In this document: positions 22,653 to 32,174 of the stretch, piece after piece
How positions within the stretch are numbered: the first letter of the stretch is position 1
Layout: every line of letters begins with the position of its first letter
DNA from: a virus
Length of the DNA stretch: 37,119 bases
Virus record (IMG/VR): IMGVR_UViG_3300028563_000004
Coordinates: 1-37,119 of that record
Reading direction: 5' to 3' (one strand)
The notes under the pieces: model-generated
Database searches by the model: none
The model's input: only the letters and a program-made list of their open reading frames with translations
What the model was told of the DNA's origin: nothing
Position numbers and translations under genes: made by a program

Positions 22653-23483
22653 TTATTCTCCACCACTATCTTTTTTCCATTTATCATGCGCCTTATTTTT
22701 AGCATAAGTTTTAAGAAAATCTGGTGCTGATCCTGCAAGACCTAAGAGTAAGTTTTGTGCAAGTCCATTTGATTGAGGTCTATGAAGATTATCAAACTTA
22801 GGTTGCAAACCTAATTGAAGCATTTGTAAAATTTGTCCTATCTGTTGCTGACCATAACCTGCCTTTTGAGCAGCTAAATCTGCTTCTAAACCAGCTCCAG
22901 CTCTTCCTAATTGAGAAGAAAAAGTAGGAGAACTAAGTGCATTATTTCCCATCGAAGCAAAACGTTCTGCAAGATTTGGAACAGTATTTTGAGAAAATTG
23001 ATTACGAGATTGTTGTTCAATTGGTTCAAATCCAGCATAAGGATTTTGTAATCCCATTATTCCTAATCCTTGCAGATATCTGAATATCTCTTGTTCTTCT
23101 GGAGTATAATTTTGTATTTGTTGTATTTCATCGGGATTTCCAAAAAGAGTTTCAGATTTAGGATTAAAAAGAGATGCAAGAATACCAGCTACACCACCAA
23201 CACCAGCACCAATAGCAGTACCTGCACCAGGGAATAGACTTCCTATTGCTGCACCTGTACCAGCTCCCGCTGCTCCTCCTAATGCTATATTACTTCCATT
23301 TTCTTTTACACCTTCCCACCAATTTCTTGCTCTAGGGAACTTAGGATTAGGATTTTTTCCTGTTCGCAAAGGTTTCTTCTGATTCTGTAAAGCTTGCATA
23401 CCATTACCAGCGTTTATCTGCGGTAGATTTGCCAATTGTTGCTGCGTAGCATTTCTCCAGTCATACATATTTTGTTGCGCCAT
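22653..23483 (-). CDS. Probable DNA ejection protein with glycine-zipper membrane segment
   Basis: 276 residues. Residues about 66-107 (ALGGAAGAGTGAAIGSLFPG onward) form a Gly-zipper hydrophobic hairpin able to insert in membranes; the flanks are Gln/Asn-rich and helical. This composition is typical of pilot or ejection proteins that build the DNA channel across the host envelope. GGAGAG site; it is followed 12 bp later by the second ejection candidate. Confidence 0.7.
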   Translation of the reverse strand: MAQQNMYDWRNATQQQLANLPQINAGNGMQALQNQKKPLRTGKNPNPKFPRARNWWEGVKENGSNIALGGAAGAGTGAAIGSLFPGAGTAIGAGVGGVAGILASLFNPKSETLFGNPDEIQQIQNYTPEEQEIFRYLQGLGIMGLQNPYAGFEPIEQQSRNQFSQNTVPNLAERFASMGNNALSSPTFSSQLGRAGAGLEADLAAQKAGYGQQQIGQILQMLQLGLQPKFDNLHRPQSNGLAQNLLLGLAGSAPDFLKTYAKNKAHDKWKKDSGGE

Positions 23484-23515
23484 AATCTCTCCAATAATTT
23501 ATCATTATCCTAATA

Positions 23516-24037
23516 TTAGAATTTACAGTATTCAAGAGTTACTTGCGAATCGGTAAAGGTAATACCTGAGTTATTATTTATAACAACTTGAGTTGCCGTA
23601 ACACTTACTTGAATATTATTACCTGCGGCATCTGCATAAGGTATAGGATAGCCAACTAAAGTCACTGTATCAGTAGCGGCACCTGAAATGAACATCCATT
23701 GGTATAGTGCTGTAACGGGAATATTATGATCTATAGATGTTACACCAGCTCCTAAAGGCCCTGTATTAACAGTTTTAAGATATCCATTGCGAAATGTATT
23801 AACATTAGCGGGATCATAAAACAATTTACCACTTAAAAACTCTTGATTAATATTATAACCCGTAACCTTTGTGTTAAGTACTAAGGCAATGTTATTAATG
23901 TTTTGGTAAAGTCTAACTAATAGTTCCTTAAACTCATCACTATTAACATCAACTTCATACAACCGACCAACATCCCATATATTAGTGGTAGGGACATATG
24001 ACCCTGTATTTATTTGTTGATTAGGTATATATGCCAT
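23516..24037 (-). CDS. Tail-associated structural protein
   Basis: 173 residues. The N-terminal half is helical (DEFKELLVRLYQNINNIALV), the C-terminal half is beta-rich with a strand/turn pattern (VTLVGYPIPYADAAGN) seen in tail tips and fibres. It follows the tail nozzle gene. I believe such proteins occur in other podoviruses, but the exact role is unknown to me; an adaptor for a tail appendage is likely. Confidence 0.65.
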   Translation of the reverse strand: MAYIPNQQINTGSYVPTTNIWDVGRLYEVDVNSDEFKELLVRLYQNINNIALVLNTKVTGYNINQEFLSGKLFYDPANVNTFRNGYLKTVNTGPLGAGVTSIDHNIPVTALYQWMFISGAATDTVTLVGYPIPYADAAGNNIQVSVTATQVVINNNSGITFTDSQVTLEYCKF

Positions 24038-24045
24038 TTGTTATC

Positions 24046-26505
24046 CTATTGTAATCTAGAACTTGTAGGTTGAGCATTTATACACATAGCATGCAATGCA
24101 AAACCAGAATCTCTTATATCAACATCACTCATTTGATCATGGTTCATAACAAGTTGAAACTGAACAACTTCTCCATTTGCCTGAAAATAAACCGGATGCC
24201 ATAAACGTGTTGCATCTTTTTCATAAGGAAGATCAGGATAGGGGAATGTATCCAATGTACCTGTTCCTAGTAATGTACCATTAAGGAAACTATCTCGTAA
24301 CAAAGGTATATTAGCGGTAGATACATAAAAATCTACCTGCATTTGACCTGCAGCAGTAGAATCAACCATAAAATCTACTTTATTTATAGATGCATTACGG
24401 CCTTCTTGAGCGTAGAAGTTATATTCTTTTGTTAATATAGATATATTGCTTACCCGTGAAACTAAACCACCACCGCTATATGTGCCAGTGAAATCATCTT
24501 CTGGCTTAACATAAATTTGTATGGTATCTGAATCAATAATGGTAACAATATTAAATATTTTATTATTTAAACTATCAGAGTCATCAGACCATGTAGCATC
24601 TTGTATATAGATATATGTATCATTTCCACCATTATCTTGTAATGCAAGGTTATGCTGAATGATTGTTAAAGTAGTAGTGCCACTTACTAAAGTGATATTA
24701 GTTATCTGCAATACAGCAGCATTGGTGGGTTCATCAGCATCACAAATAAATGTATAACCCTCTTGGTTTCCTGCAATAACTTGACGGAACAATGCTTGAA
24801 CAGCACCACTATCCCATGTTACATCATCATTCCATGTTACTGTTTCAGAATCCCATGTTATACCGCTTACTGGTTGGAAGTAACCAAAACAAGTAATAGA
24901 ATCATCATTAAATGCCCATGTTCCTGTTTTATAGTTAAATACTAAAACTCTGCTAGGGTAGGGAAAATCAGTAGAAGACGTAATACTAGGAAAAGTCCAA
25001 TACACCATTTCAACAAAATAATCTCTGATTCCATAAACTCTAAATACTCCTTGATCAGCATTATGAATTTGGAAAACTATATCAGGTATCTTATCATCAA
25101 TACGTTCTACGTTGCTTCCATTACATGCATGGATACCAACATTACCTATACCAATACAAATTTTATCAAAAGGTACAATACTATTAGTAGATTCTGCACC
25201 AAGTTCAGTATTTATTTGTTGAAAATTAAAAGGTTGTACTTCGTTGCCCGTATATACTAATTCCCATGTAGATCGTTCAAAAAAAACAATCAAACGATCT
25301 TTAATAAATTCTACCGTAACAATTGCTTCAGTTGTTGAAGCATCAACTGCATTACCACGTCCTGCAATATCTTGAAACCATGCAGCAGGATCTAATGGTG
25401 AACCAATCTGAGAATAACGTGCTCTATTGGGATAGTTAACACCTGCTTCTACCGTATTTAGTAATACTAATCTTTTATGGAAGGGAACAATAATAAGCGC
25501 TGTATTTATAATGTTGCCGTTAGAATAGAAAATAGAAGAGTTAAGTGATGCTCCCGTAAATGTGTAAGCTCCTGTTGCTATGTTAAATGTACCGGTTCCA
25601 AGGGGAGCGGCTGTTGTTAAACTACTTACCGTAAGAGCACCATTCGCAACTGTCACGGTAAATAAAGTACTACCAATGACAAATGTTTGTCCTAATGCTC
25701 CCAATCCTCCAGGCACCGTTCCTGCAGCATTACCACCACCATCAGTCGTATCTATTGCATCACCTATACTAAAGTAATAATTAAAAGCATTCCATGTACC
25801 AGCAAAATAGTATCTAATGCCATCAGGTATATTAAAATTAGTTACAAAAAATACTTTGTCTGAAGCGTTTACCCCAGTCCATGTTGTTGACCAAAAAAAC
25901 TGTGAATTATCACCTGTCCATACTGCAGCTGCACCAGTGTTAGATAATCTTTCCCAACCACTTGAGTACTGATATGCATATCGGGTATCAAAACCAATAA
26001 CAAATTCATCATTGATGGATGATTGTTCATAGGTTAGTAGACCCATTACTGGTAAATTAGGATAGAAGTAAACATCAGTCCCATTAGGTAAAGCAACACC
26101 AGTAATATTAAAATCTGATGTCGTAAGATTATATGTTGCAGTAGATACTGAATTATCATTTCTCAACATCTGTTGATCGCCACCAGCAGGATTATATACC
26201 GTAAAAACTATATCGCCAATACTAAATGCTTGTCCTATTTCAGGCGTAAAACCAGTATCTACAAAAATAGTACGTAGATTACCAGAAAATACACCAGCCG
26301 TTATAGTTCCTACATTAATTCTTAAACGAGATACTAAAGGATTATCACCAATCCATCGTGATCCAAAACGTTTTCGTACACGTCCTCTAAATACATATGC
26401 ATTATTAAGAGAAGAAAAAGCTTGATCTGGGACTAACCATGGCTTTACATTGGTTTGTAGACCACTATTTTCATCGTAAGGTGCGATAAAAAAACGATCT
26501 GCCAT
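24046..26505 (-). CDS. Tail nozzle-type protein (T7 gp12 / tail tubular protein B-like role)
   Basis: 819 residues, beta-rich throughout. The start (FFIAPYDENSGLQTNVKPWL, then NNAYVFRGRVRKRFGSRW) is the kind of opening found in the tail nozzle or hub proteins of podoviruses, which continue as a beta-propeller with inserted strand domains and form the end of the tail tube. Motifs such as FNYKTGTWAFNDDSITCFGY and the EGRNASINKVDFMVDS region near the end fit. It lies after the tail adaptor gene in the usual podovirus order. AGGAT site. Confidence 0.75.
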   Translation of the reverse strand: MADRFFIAPYDENSGLQTNVKPWLVPDQAFSSLNNAYVFRGRVRKRFGSRWIGDNPLVSRLRINVGTITAGVFSGNLRTIFVDTGFTPEIGQAFSIGDIVFTVYNPAGGDQQMLRNDNSVSTATYNLTTSDFNITGVALPNGTDVYFYPNLPVMGLLTYEQSSINDEFVIGFDTRYAYQYSSGWERLSNTGAAAVWTGDNSQFFWSTTWTGVNASDKVFFVTNFNIPDGIRYYFAGTWNAFNYYFSIGDAIDTTDGGGNAAGTVPGGLGALGQTFVIGSTLFTVTVANGALTVSSLTTAAPLGTGTFNIATGAYTFTGASLNSSIFYSNGNIINTALIIVPFHKRLVLLNTVEAGVNYPNRARYSQIGSPLDPAAWFQDIAGRGNAVDASTTEAIVTVEFIKDRLIVFFERSTWELVYTGNEVQPFNFQQINTELGAESTNSIVPFDKICIGIGNVGIHACNGSNVERIDDKIPDIVFQIHNADQGVFRVYGIRDYFVEMVYWTFPSITSSTDFPYPSRVLVFNYKTGTWAFNDDSITCFGYFQPVSGITWDSETVTWNDDVTWDSGAVQALFRQVIAGNQEGYTFICDADEPTNAAVLQITNITLVSGTTTLTIIQHNLALQDNGGNDTYIYIQDATWSDDSDSLNNKIFNIVTIIDSDTIQIYVKPEDDFTGTYSGGGLVSRVSNISILTKEYNFYAQEGRNASINKVDFMVDSTAAGQMQVDFYVSTANIPLLRDSFLNGTLLGTGTLDTFPYPDLPYEKDATRLWHPVYFQANGEVVQFQLVMNHDQMSDVDIRDSGFALHAMCINAQPTSSRLQ

Positions 26506-26506
26506 A

Positions 26507-27109
26507 TTATAATCCTATTGCTAAGTAAGAAATAGTTGTACCTGCTGGTGGATTTACGAGTCCAAATTGAGCAAAAGTAACATTAGGATGACTCAATGTT
26601 TGAATACCAATAATATTATTATAGTTAGCACCCGGACTTGTAGTGGCAGGAAAAACAGCGTACGTACTCACAAAGTTTGGTGAACCAGGAACATCAGAAT
26701 TTAAATTTATAGTTAATGATTTAAGGCTTGCCATACTAATACCTGTATGCCATTTGAGCAATATTCCTGATGGTAATCGTGTCCATCCAGGATTTGCCCA
26801 TCCTGCAGACGTAAATTCTACTATCCGTGCAACGACTGGAGCTGTTGATCCTAATTGATGCGCAAATACAAGTTCAGGTTGTCCTGTGATAGATGATACT
26901 TGTGAATAAAGTTGTACAATGCCAGCTAAAGGAGTTGGTATCATACTTTGTGTAGGGAATGAAACTCTGTTATGCATACCTTGATTAGTAAGATTATAAT
27001 CAACATGATCAACTTGAAAGGCAACATCGATAACATTAAAATTACCGCTAATTTGATCTCTACTATTTGCAAGTGTTTGCCCCGGAACTGGGACAGTCGT
27101 TAATGCCAT
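26507..27109 (-). CDS. Small tail fibre / receptor-binding protein
   Basis: 200 residues. An N-terminal helical segment (TLANSRDQISGNFNVIDVAF) is followed by a C-terminal domain with NPGWTRLPSGILLKW and a terminal ISYLAIGL, matching the gp53-like tip domain of tail fibres (G-W-x-x-L-P-x-G-I-x-x-x-W). It probably forms a short fibre attached to the nozzle or adaptor. AAGGAG site before the ATG. Confidence 0.75.
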   Translation of the reverse strand: MALTTVPVPGQTLANSRDQISGNFNVIDVAFQVDHVDYNLTNQGMHNRVSFPTQSMIPTPLAGIVQLYSQVSSITGQPELVFAHQLGSTAPVVARIVEFTSAGWANPGWTRLPSGILLKWHTGISMASLKSLTINLNSDVPGSPNFVSTYAVFPATTSPGANYNNIIGIQTLSHPNVTFAQFGLVNPPAGTTISYLAIGL

Positions 27110-27118
27110 GATATCTCC

Positions 27119-28210
27119 TTAATAAGGCCAACCGCCCCCAAACCATCCGCCTATATTATAATTCTTACCCTGAGTGTAGATAGTAACTGTTCTTTCATTT
27201 GCCTGTTGAGTAAGTGTAGTTCGTAGAACTAAACGTTCTTGTTGTTTAAATTCAGGCATAATGAGGTTTACTGAATCTAAATCCATGCGATCTTCAAATA
27301 TTTTCTTTGCCGCACCATAAGCTATATATTGCCACCATTGTGATAGAAATGGCATATCTGTTGAATCCATCAATACAGTAGGCCTCACGTCAGCTTCTAT
27401 CTGCACAGCATATGTTTTATCTGGTACTGGTCTGATGGTAAACTTATCGTCGTAATACAACATGCCTAATGGTTTACCTGGTTGATAAAGAATTCCCTCA
27501 AACCATATAGTAGCCTGATCTTGTGTAATGATCGGGAACGTTATTACATACTGACCAGTTTGATAATTAATATAGTTATTTGGATCTTGAATTGTGTCAT
27601 ATGGTGGAACTAGTGGAACATCTGCCTGCGTAAGATTACCTATCGTATTACTTATAGGAACATCTACCATAACCATGGATGTTCCATTGGTATCTAAGCA
27701 ATTGAAATTAACACTTCTTTGAAGGATAAACGGATAAGGTAAACGAACTGATGGAATACTAGGTTGGAACGGTGGACCAAAAGTTGGCACATATCCGGTA
27801 AAAGGTCCTGATGAATTATCACCTCTTAGTAATGTATCTGAAATGGTATTCGTTTGAGGCCACATGCCATAGAATACATCACGCCATTGAGTATAGAAAC
27901 TTTGAATTCCTGCTATAAACAATGGTGGATGAATGGCAACATATTTATTTCTAAAGTTATAGAGCGGATCAGTTTGTACGGTAGTATTTGTATCATAAAC
28001 ATCTACACCAGGTTGAGTATAAAAGGTAAGCGTTGTCCTTAGAGAGAACAATCTTAAATGCTCAGGAAAATCATAGAGAATGAATGTATTAATATACTCA
28101 TTCAATTGAGAATCGGTAAGTTGTGATGCAGAGGGAGTTCGTGTCAATCTCCGTACTTTTGTCTGAATATTCGCTAAAGTAGAATATTGATTATCAGGTA
28201 TTAATGCCAT
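27119..28210 (-). CDS. Head-tail adaptor / tail tubular protein A-type protein
   Basis: 363 residues. The helical start (TLANIQTKVRRLTRTPSASQ, then LNEYINTFILYDFPEHLRLF) and the ending, with a helical bundle around AAKKIFEDRMDLDSVNLIMP, match the layout of podovirus adaptor proteins (T7 gp11 role), which form a dodecameric ring under the portal and hold the fibres. Its place directly before the nozzle gene supports this. AGGAG site. Confidence 0.7.
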   Translation of the reverse strand: MALIPDNQYSTLANIQTKVRRLTRTPSASQLTDSQLNEYINTFILYDFPEHLRLFSLRTTLTFYTQPGVDVYDTNTTVQTDPLYNFRNKYVAIHPPLFIAGIQSFYTQWRDVFYGMWPQTNTISDTLLRGDNSSGPFTGYVPTFGPPFQPSIPSVRLPYPFILQRSVNFNCLDTNGTSMVMVDVPISNTIGNLTQADVPLVPPYDTIQDPNNYINYQTGQYVITFPIITQDQATIWFEGILYQPGKPLGMLYYDDKFTIRPVPDKTYAVQIEADVRPTVLMDSTDMPFLSQWWQYIAYGAAKKIFEDRMDLDSVNLIMPEFKQQERLVLRTTLTQQANERTVTIYTQGKNYNIGGWFGGGWPY

Positions 28211-28220
28211 TACTACTCTC

Positions 28221-28619
28221 CTATGGATATGGAAGTACGTTTTGCGTAGCTTCTGTTAATATGTCATTTACTTCACCTATAGGCACTACTTGTGCAGGAG
28301 TTCCAAAAGCACCAGGTCGGTAGTTAGGGATAACAAATGCATCAAAGTTGGTTGTATCTATGGTAATAGTAAATTGAGTGTCATTAACAACCGTTATAGG
28401 TCCATATAATTCATTCGCTTGCACCATACCAAAACCATCGGGAACATACAAACGTGCAATTAACCCTGTTAAATACTGATGATTTCCTGGATTAACTCCA
28501 TCAAACGTCGTTGTTACTAACGCATTTTCATCTTGTGTTATGGAAAGTATATTTCTCATCGCACGTTGGAACATGGGAAATTGTACACCGTAATAGTTCT
28601 GAGTATTTGGTATAGTCAT
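28221..28619 (-). CDS. Structural protein sharing a domain with the next virion protein
   Basis: 132 residues, beta-rich. Its stretch QANELYGPITVVNDTQFTITIDTTNFDAF...PAQVVPIGE aligns with the C-terminal half of the product of 29184-30197 (VTNTITVDIDTTGFTAFAF...PAQVVPFGE). This is a duplicated strand domain. Possibly a head completion or decoration protein. Confidence 0.7.
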   Translation of the reverse strand: MTIPNTQNYYGVQFPMFQRAMRNILSITQDENALVTTTFDGVNPGNHQYLTGLIARLYVPDGFGMVQANELYGPITVVNDTQFTITIDTTNFDAFVIPNYRPGAFGTPAQVVPIGEVNDILTEATQNVLPYP

Positions 28620-28627
28620 ATCGTTCC

Positions 28628-29122
28628 TTATGGAGAAACAGTAACTTCTACTAAATTAGTTGGATACATATCTACATCATCATCCATATATTCTAATGAA
28701 TGGAATGCGTAGCGATGAACCTTTTTAGCCATCTGATAGTTAGTAGTATTGAGTCTACCACTTGTATCAACAGGTGCTTGTTGAACAGCTGTATTGTTTT
28801 CAAAGCTTCCTGCAAGTTGTTGATATTGTTTGTAGTAACAATTGTTATTTAAGTGTCGAGCAACACCGCGGGGTAAAGTATATTTTTGGCCATCCATAAG
28901 TTCGTAGGTGGCATTCTCATCACCAGGATAATATTTATAGGTGAATACAACAGCACCTCTGCCACCTTGGTGAGAAGGATTCTCTAGGTTCTTAAATATA
29001 CCACTAACTAATTCAGCGTCTCTATCACGCATTTTTCTCATTTGTTTTGCTAAATCTTCACTGGTAATTTTTTTAGGAGCTTCTTTTATTGCCTGAGCTC
29101 TTTTAACTTCTGGTTTATTCAT
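28628..29122 (-). CDS. Conserved-looking virion protein
   Basis: 164 residues: a basic helical start, then GAVVFTYKYYPGDENATYEL and a DGQKYTLPRGVARHLNNN segment, wording I associate with head or tail structural proteins of unrelated podoviruses. It ends with a short strand region (TNLVEVTVSP). Exact role unknown. Confidence 0.65.
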   Translation of the reverse strand: MNKPEVKRAQAIKEAPKKITSEDLAKQMRKMRDRDAELVSGIFKNLENPSHQGGRGAVVFTYKYYPGDENATYELMDGQKYTLPRGVARHLNNNCYYKQYQQLAGSFENNTAVQQAPVDTSGRLNTTNYQMAKKVHRYAFHSLEYMDDDVDMYPTNLVEVTVSP

Positions 29123-29142
29123 AATTTTCCTCTTTTATAAAC

Positions 29143-29174
29143 ATGGAAAGAGCATCAAAAGACACTCTTTCCAT
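29143..29174. terminator. Intercistronic hairpin in the capsid region
   Basis: Perfect 10-bp stem ATGGAAAGAG (29143-29152) / CTCTTTCCAT (29165-29174) with a 12-nt loop, between two structural genes. On the minus strand it is followed by GTTTATAA. A partial terminator that would reduce expression of genes after the capsid block is plausible. Confidence 0.5.
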
Positions 29175-29183
29175 ACTATTTAA

Positions 29184-30197
29184 TTATTCGTTAGTAACAC
29201 TGAATGATTTACCAGCGACCCAGTAAATAACATCGCCATCAACACCAGCTGGAGAACCAGTTCCCGCAGTTAGCTTCATACCTCTTTCTGCAATGTTCAT
29301 TACAGAATCAGCAAGAAGATCAATATTAGCAGAAATAGCTTCTGCAGTGTTTTCCCCAAAAGGAACTACCTGTGCTGGAGTAAATCCAGGGGCAGTCGTA
29401 AGAGGGAATGCAAATGCAGTAAATCCTGTAGTATCAATATCCACGGTAATAGTATTTGTTACCCCATCAGCATCAGGTTCTTCAACATCAACAATAGTAG
29501 CTTGTAATCCATCAAGCTCTGTCATGCCGTATGCTGCAGCAGTTACTGTAGGAACAATAAATCTTATTACTTGTCCAATCTCAAAAGTATGCACCACAGA
29601 CAATGTAACAATAGCTTGTGTAGCTTGTGATATTTTTGTGATGTAACGAGTACTTGGATAAAAATAAGGAAAATATGGAATACGTCTGAATGTACCCGCA
29701 CCTGGGTTAGCACTTGCTATTGGAGCCATGTACGCAAGTTCAAAACTTACACCAGCACTAATATCATTAATGGTGAAATCTAATCCACCTAATTGTTTAG
29801 CACCTACTGTATTGAAAATACGAACAATATCGAAATTGCTCAATGATCCAGTATTAGCCGTATTAACTACAGGAGGATTTCCTGAAGTAATACCTGTGAG
29901 AGCCAATGATGGGCCAGGTACGTTAATTGATGTATCTATTACGTAAAAACCTGCGTTAGCGGCAATCTGTGATACTGCCAAAGCATTAGTAGTCGCTGTC
30001 TTAGTGTAAATAGTACCGCGTCCTTGGGTCATCCCAAGTTGCCAATAAAATTCAGCACCCGTTCCAGCGCCACCAGCGTAAGATGTAGTAATATTCTTTA
30101 CCCACATCCAATCAGTACCAGAAGGTAAATTAATTATTCTCGCACTACCATCAGAGGTAAAGCGACCTTGATTAGTTCCTGTAAAAACAACTGACAT
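29184..30197 (-). CDS. Virion structural protein, possible decoration or auxiliary capsid protein
   Basis: 337 residues, rich in strands and small residues. The N-terminal half carries SGTDWMWVKNIT and FYWQLGMTQGRG; the C-terminal half holds a strand domain (HTFEIGQVIRFIVP, DIDTTGFTAFAFP) duplicated in the product of 28221-28619. Encoded directly after the major capsid gene and followed by a terminator-like hairpin, so it is probably made in high amount. AAGGAG site. Confidence 0.65.
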   Translation of the reverse strand: MSVVFTGTNQGRFTSDGSARIINLPSGTDWMWVKNITTSYAGGAGTGAEFYWQLGMTQGRGTIYTKTATTNALAVSQIAANAGFYVIDTSINVPGPSLALTGITSGNPPVVNTANTGSLSNFDIVRIFNTVGAKQLGGLDFTINDISAGVSFELAYMAPIASANPGAGTFRRIPYFPYFYPSTRYITKISQATQAIVTLSVVHTFEIGQVIRFIVPTVTAAAYGMTELDGLQATIVDVEEPDADGVTNTITVDIDTTGFTAFAFPLTTAPGFTPAQVVPFGENTAEAISANIDLLADSVMNIAERGMKLTAGTGSPAGVDGDVIYWVAGKSFSVTNE

Positions 30198-30207
30198 TGT
30201 ATTCTCC

Positions 30208-31152
30208 TTAGTTTAGCGTACAACGCATGTTGGTTATCCAGAGATCATTAAGAATACGCGGCACTTCAGCAAATACATAACCGATGGTTACGTTTTGGAA
30301 GAGCGGATCCGAGAACACTGGCGGTCTATACAAGAAACGTGCAGAATAGTTATCTTGCTCAACACAAGCTAACGCTTCCATACCTTGTACAAACACGTTA
30401 TAAACATCATTACCTAGCGCGGAAGCATTTGGAGAAACAGATGCTACAGAAGAAAGCATAAAGCGAACGTTATTAACGTTACCCCACTCACTTCTTAACA
30501 CGCGATTGTCATTTGGATAGTTCCACTTAGAAATGAATCCATTTATATTATTCAAATCTTTAGACAATTTAGTATGACCTAAAGCCATATAAGCGTCTCT
30601 TACAGGACCTGTTCCAAATTTATCTTCCCCACCCTGACTATCCAAAATCATCCAAGCATCATTAGTTAATAATGTTGAAGTAACTTCATCAATATCAGAA
30701 AGAGATAAGTTAGTTGGAAGGTCACCGTTAGTACCACCAGTACAGTTATACATTGAAGCAGTAGAAGCGAGCATATCACGCGTTAACTGATCTTCAGTCA
30801 TACGAAGTGATAGACCGAGTAATTCTGCTGTTTCATTAAGAACTGGATCTTGATTTTGAAGAGTAACCTGTTGGTTGATTGCTACGTAAAGTCCATAAAA
30901 TGACATAGTAGCATCAATATCAACACGAGTTAATGGAGTCGCTGGAGGAGTTGCGCCGCTATTTCCAAGAGGAACTGGAGCAGTTGGCAATCTATCGTAG
31001 CGAGCCATACGTAAAGTTCTTCCCCCTTTAACTGGAAGACGTTTAGAGAGTGCACCTAATTTCATAATAAGGTTCGGTGTTCTTACCGATAAAAGCACAT
31101 CATCAAACGTCTGCTGCACTGGGGCAGGAAGAGTTGTAGGTGTAGTTATCAT
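30208..31152 (-). CDS. Major capsid protein, N4-gp56 family
   Basis: 314 residues from the ATG at 31152 (TTAGGAG upstream; a TTG at 31173 would swallow this site). N4-gp56-type features: FDDVLLSVRTPNLIMKLGAL near the start, the GGRTLRMARYDRL segment, then LTRVDIDATMSFYGLYVAIN and the long helix ETAELLGLSLRMTEDQLTRD. The end has EVPRILNDLWITNMRCTLN. The HK97 fold is expected from the family. It forms the icosahedral shell with the scaffold encoded just upstream. Confidence 0.9.
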   Translation of the reverse strand: MITTPTTLPAPVQQTFDDVLLSVRTPNLIMKLGALSKRLPVKGGRTLRMARYDRLPTAPVPLGNSGATPPATPLTRVDIDATMSFYGLYVAINQQVTLQNQDPVLNETAELLGLSLRMTEDQLTRDMLASTASMYNCTGGTNGDLPTNLSLSDIDEVTSTLLTNDAWMILDSQGGEDKFGTGPVRDAYMALGHTKLSKDLNNINGFISKWNYPNDNRVLRSEWGNVNNVRFMLSSVASVSPNASALGNDVYNVFVQGMEALACVEQDNYSARFLYRPPVFSDPLFQNVTIGYVFAEVPRILNDLWITNMRCTLN

Positions 31153-31334
31153 ACACACACTCCTAATATACAAACGTACTTAGATTAAACTATTTTTTTA
31201 CTGTTGAGTTGAACGACTACTCTTACGTTCCACAGGAAAAAGGGTTGACGAATCCCAGAGTACGTCTGTAATTAGCGAGATTACGTTACGCTGCTGATAG
31301 TATAGTAAGAGATGGTATAAAAATACAAGAAATA

Positions 31335-31381
31335 TCCCCGTCAATTCTAGGAACTGACAGGGACATAGTTAATATTGTCCC
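31335..31381 (-). promoter_or_regulatory. Competing hairpins between scaffold and capsid genes (attenuator-like)
   Basis: In mRNA order on the minus strand: GGGACA (31381-31376) can pair with TGTCCC (31365-31360); the same TCCC can instead start the hairpin TCCC-TGTCA... / ...GGGA (31363-31335), which has 11 pairs and two single mismatches and is followed by the T-rich TATTTCTTGTATTTTTATAC. The arrangement is that of a terminator with an alternative upstream pairing. The remaining gap up to the capsid start (31153-31334) has no gene, and no clear promoter was found in it. Confidence 0.45.
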
Positions 31382-31442
31382 GACCAAAAAAGGTAAATCG
31401 AGACATTACATAACATACAATAATGTATGCTTCAAAACAACA

Positions 31443-32174
31443 TTATCTATAACGTTTAGCTTCTTCAACTTGTTGGCGTAGTTGTGCTTTGCGCTCTTCA
31501 GTGAGAATACGTCTATCATAATCACCAACACGAGTTAATGGTGTATCACCAGATTGTGGTGAAGCATTTGCAGCAGAACGTGGTTTTGACCTGTTCTCTT
31601 CAATTCTTTTATCTAATTCTTGATACTGATTATCGATTATACCGCTTCCTTTAATCAGTTCATACGCAGCATATCCTTTATCATACATATCAGGATTGGC
31701 TAAAATAGTTCTGTAAAGTGAAGGTTTTTGAAATTGTAACTTCTCTAAATTCTCTTTAGTAACAACTGAATCAAAGTCAGTAAACTGACTTTTAAGTCTC
31801 ATCTCAGCATTGACTACAGCACTTTGTTCATTGAACTCTTGAAATTGTTTCTTGGTTTCTTTAAGTTCTCTTTTAAGATTCTTTACATACTTCTTAAGAT
31901 GCTTACCTTCAATGTAAGTATCATCGCTTATATCAAAATCATCTTCATCATCAACTATTTGCATCTTAGTTGTTTGTTGTTGAGACATGTTAGCTTGCAT
32001 CATACGTTCTAGTTCTAATGATCTACGTTCAGCAGATTCAGCACGTTCTCTCATCACACGAAAATTAATCTCTTTTGAAGATTCTTGAACATTACTTTGC
32101 TCTTGTGGCTTTTCAGTAACCGCTTCTTGTTCTGGATGCAAATACTCTGCCGCTTCATTTAATTGATCAAACAT
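31443..32174 (-). CDS. Probable scaffolding protein
   Basis: 243 residues, acidic, almost wholly helical with coiled coil (HLKKYVKNLKRELKETKKQF) and a basic C-terminus (EERKAQLRQQVEEAKRYR), the usual design of scaffolds whose C-terminus binds the capsid protein. The gene lies immediately upstream of the major capsid gene. A perfect AAGGAGG site precedes the ATG, consistent with high expression. It overlaps the upstream gene by 16 bp. Confidence 0.8.
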   Translation of the reverse strand: MFDQLNEAAEYLHPEQEAVTEKPQEQSNVQESSKEINFRVMRERAESAERRSLELERMMQANMSQQQTTKMQIVDDEDDFDISDDTYIEGKHLKKYVKNLKRELKETKKQFQEFNEQSAVVNAEMRLKSQFTDFDSVVTKENLEKLQFQKPSLYRTILANPDMYDKGYAAYELIKGSGIIDNQYQELDKRIEENRSKPRSAANASPQSGDTPLTRVGDYDRRILTEERKAQLRQQVEEAKRYR

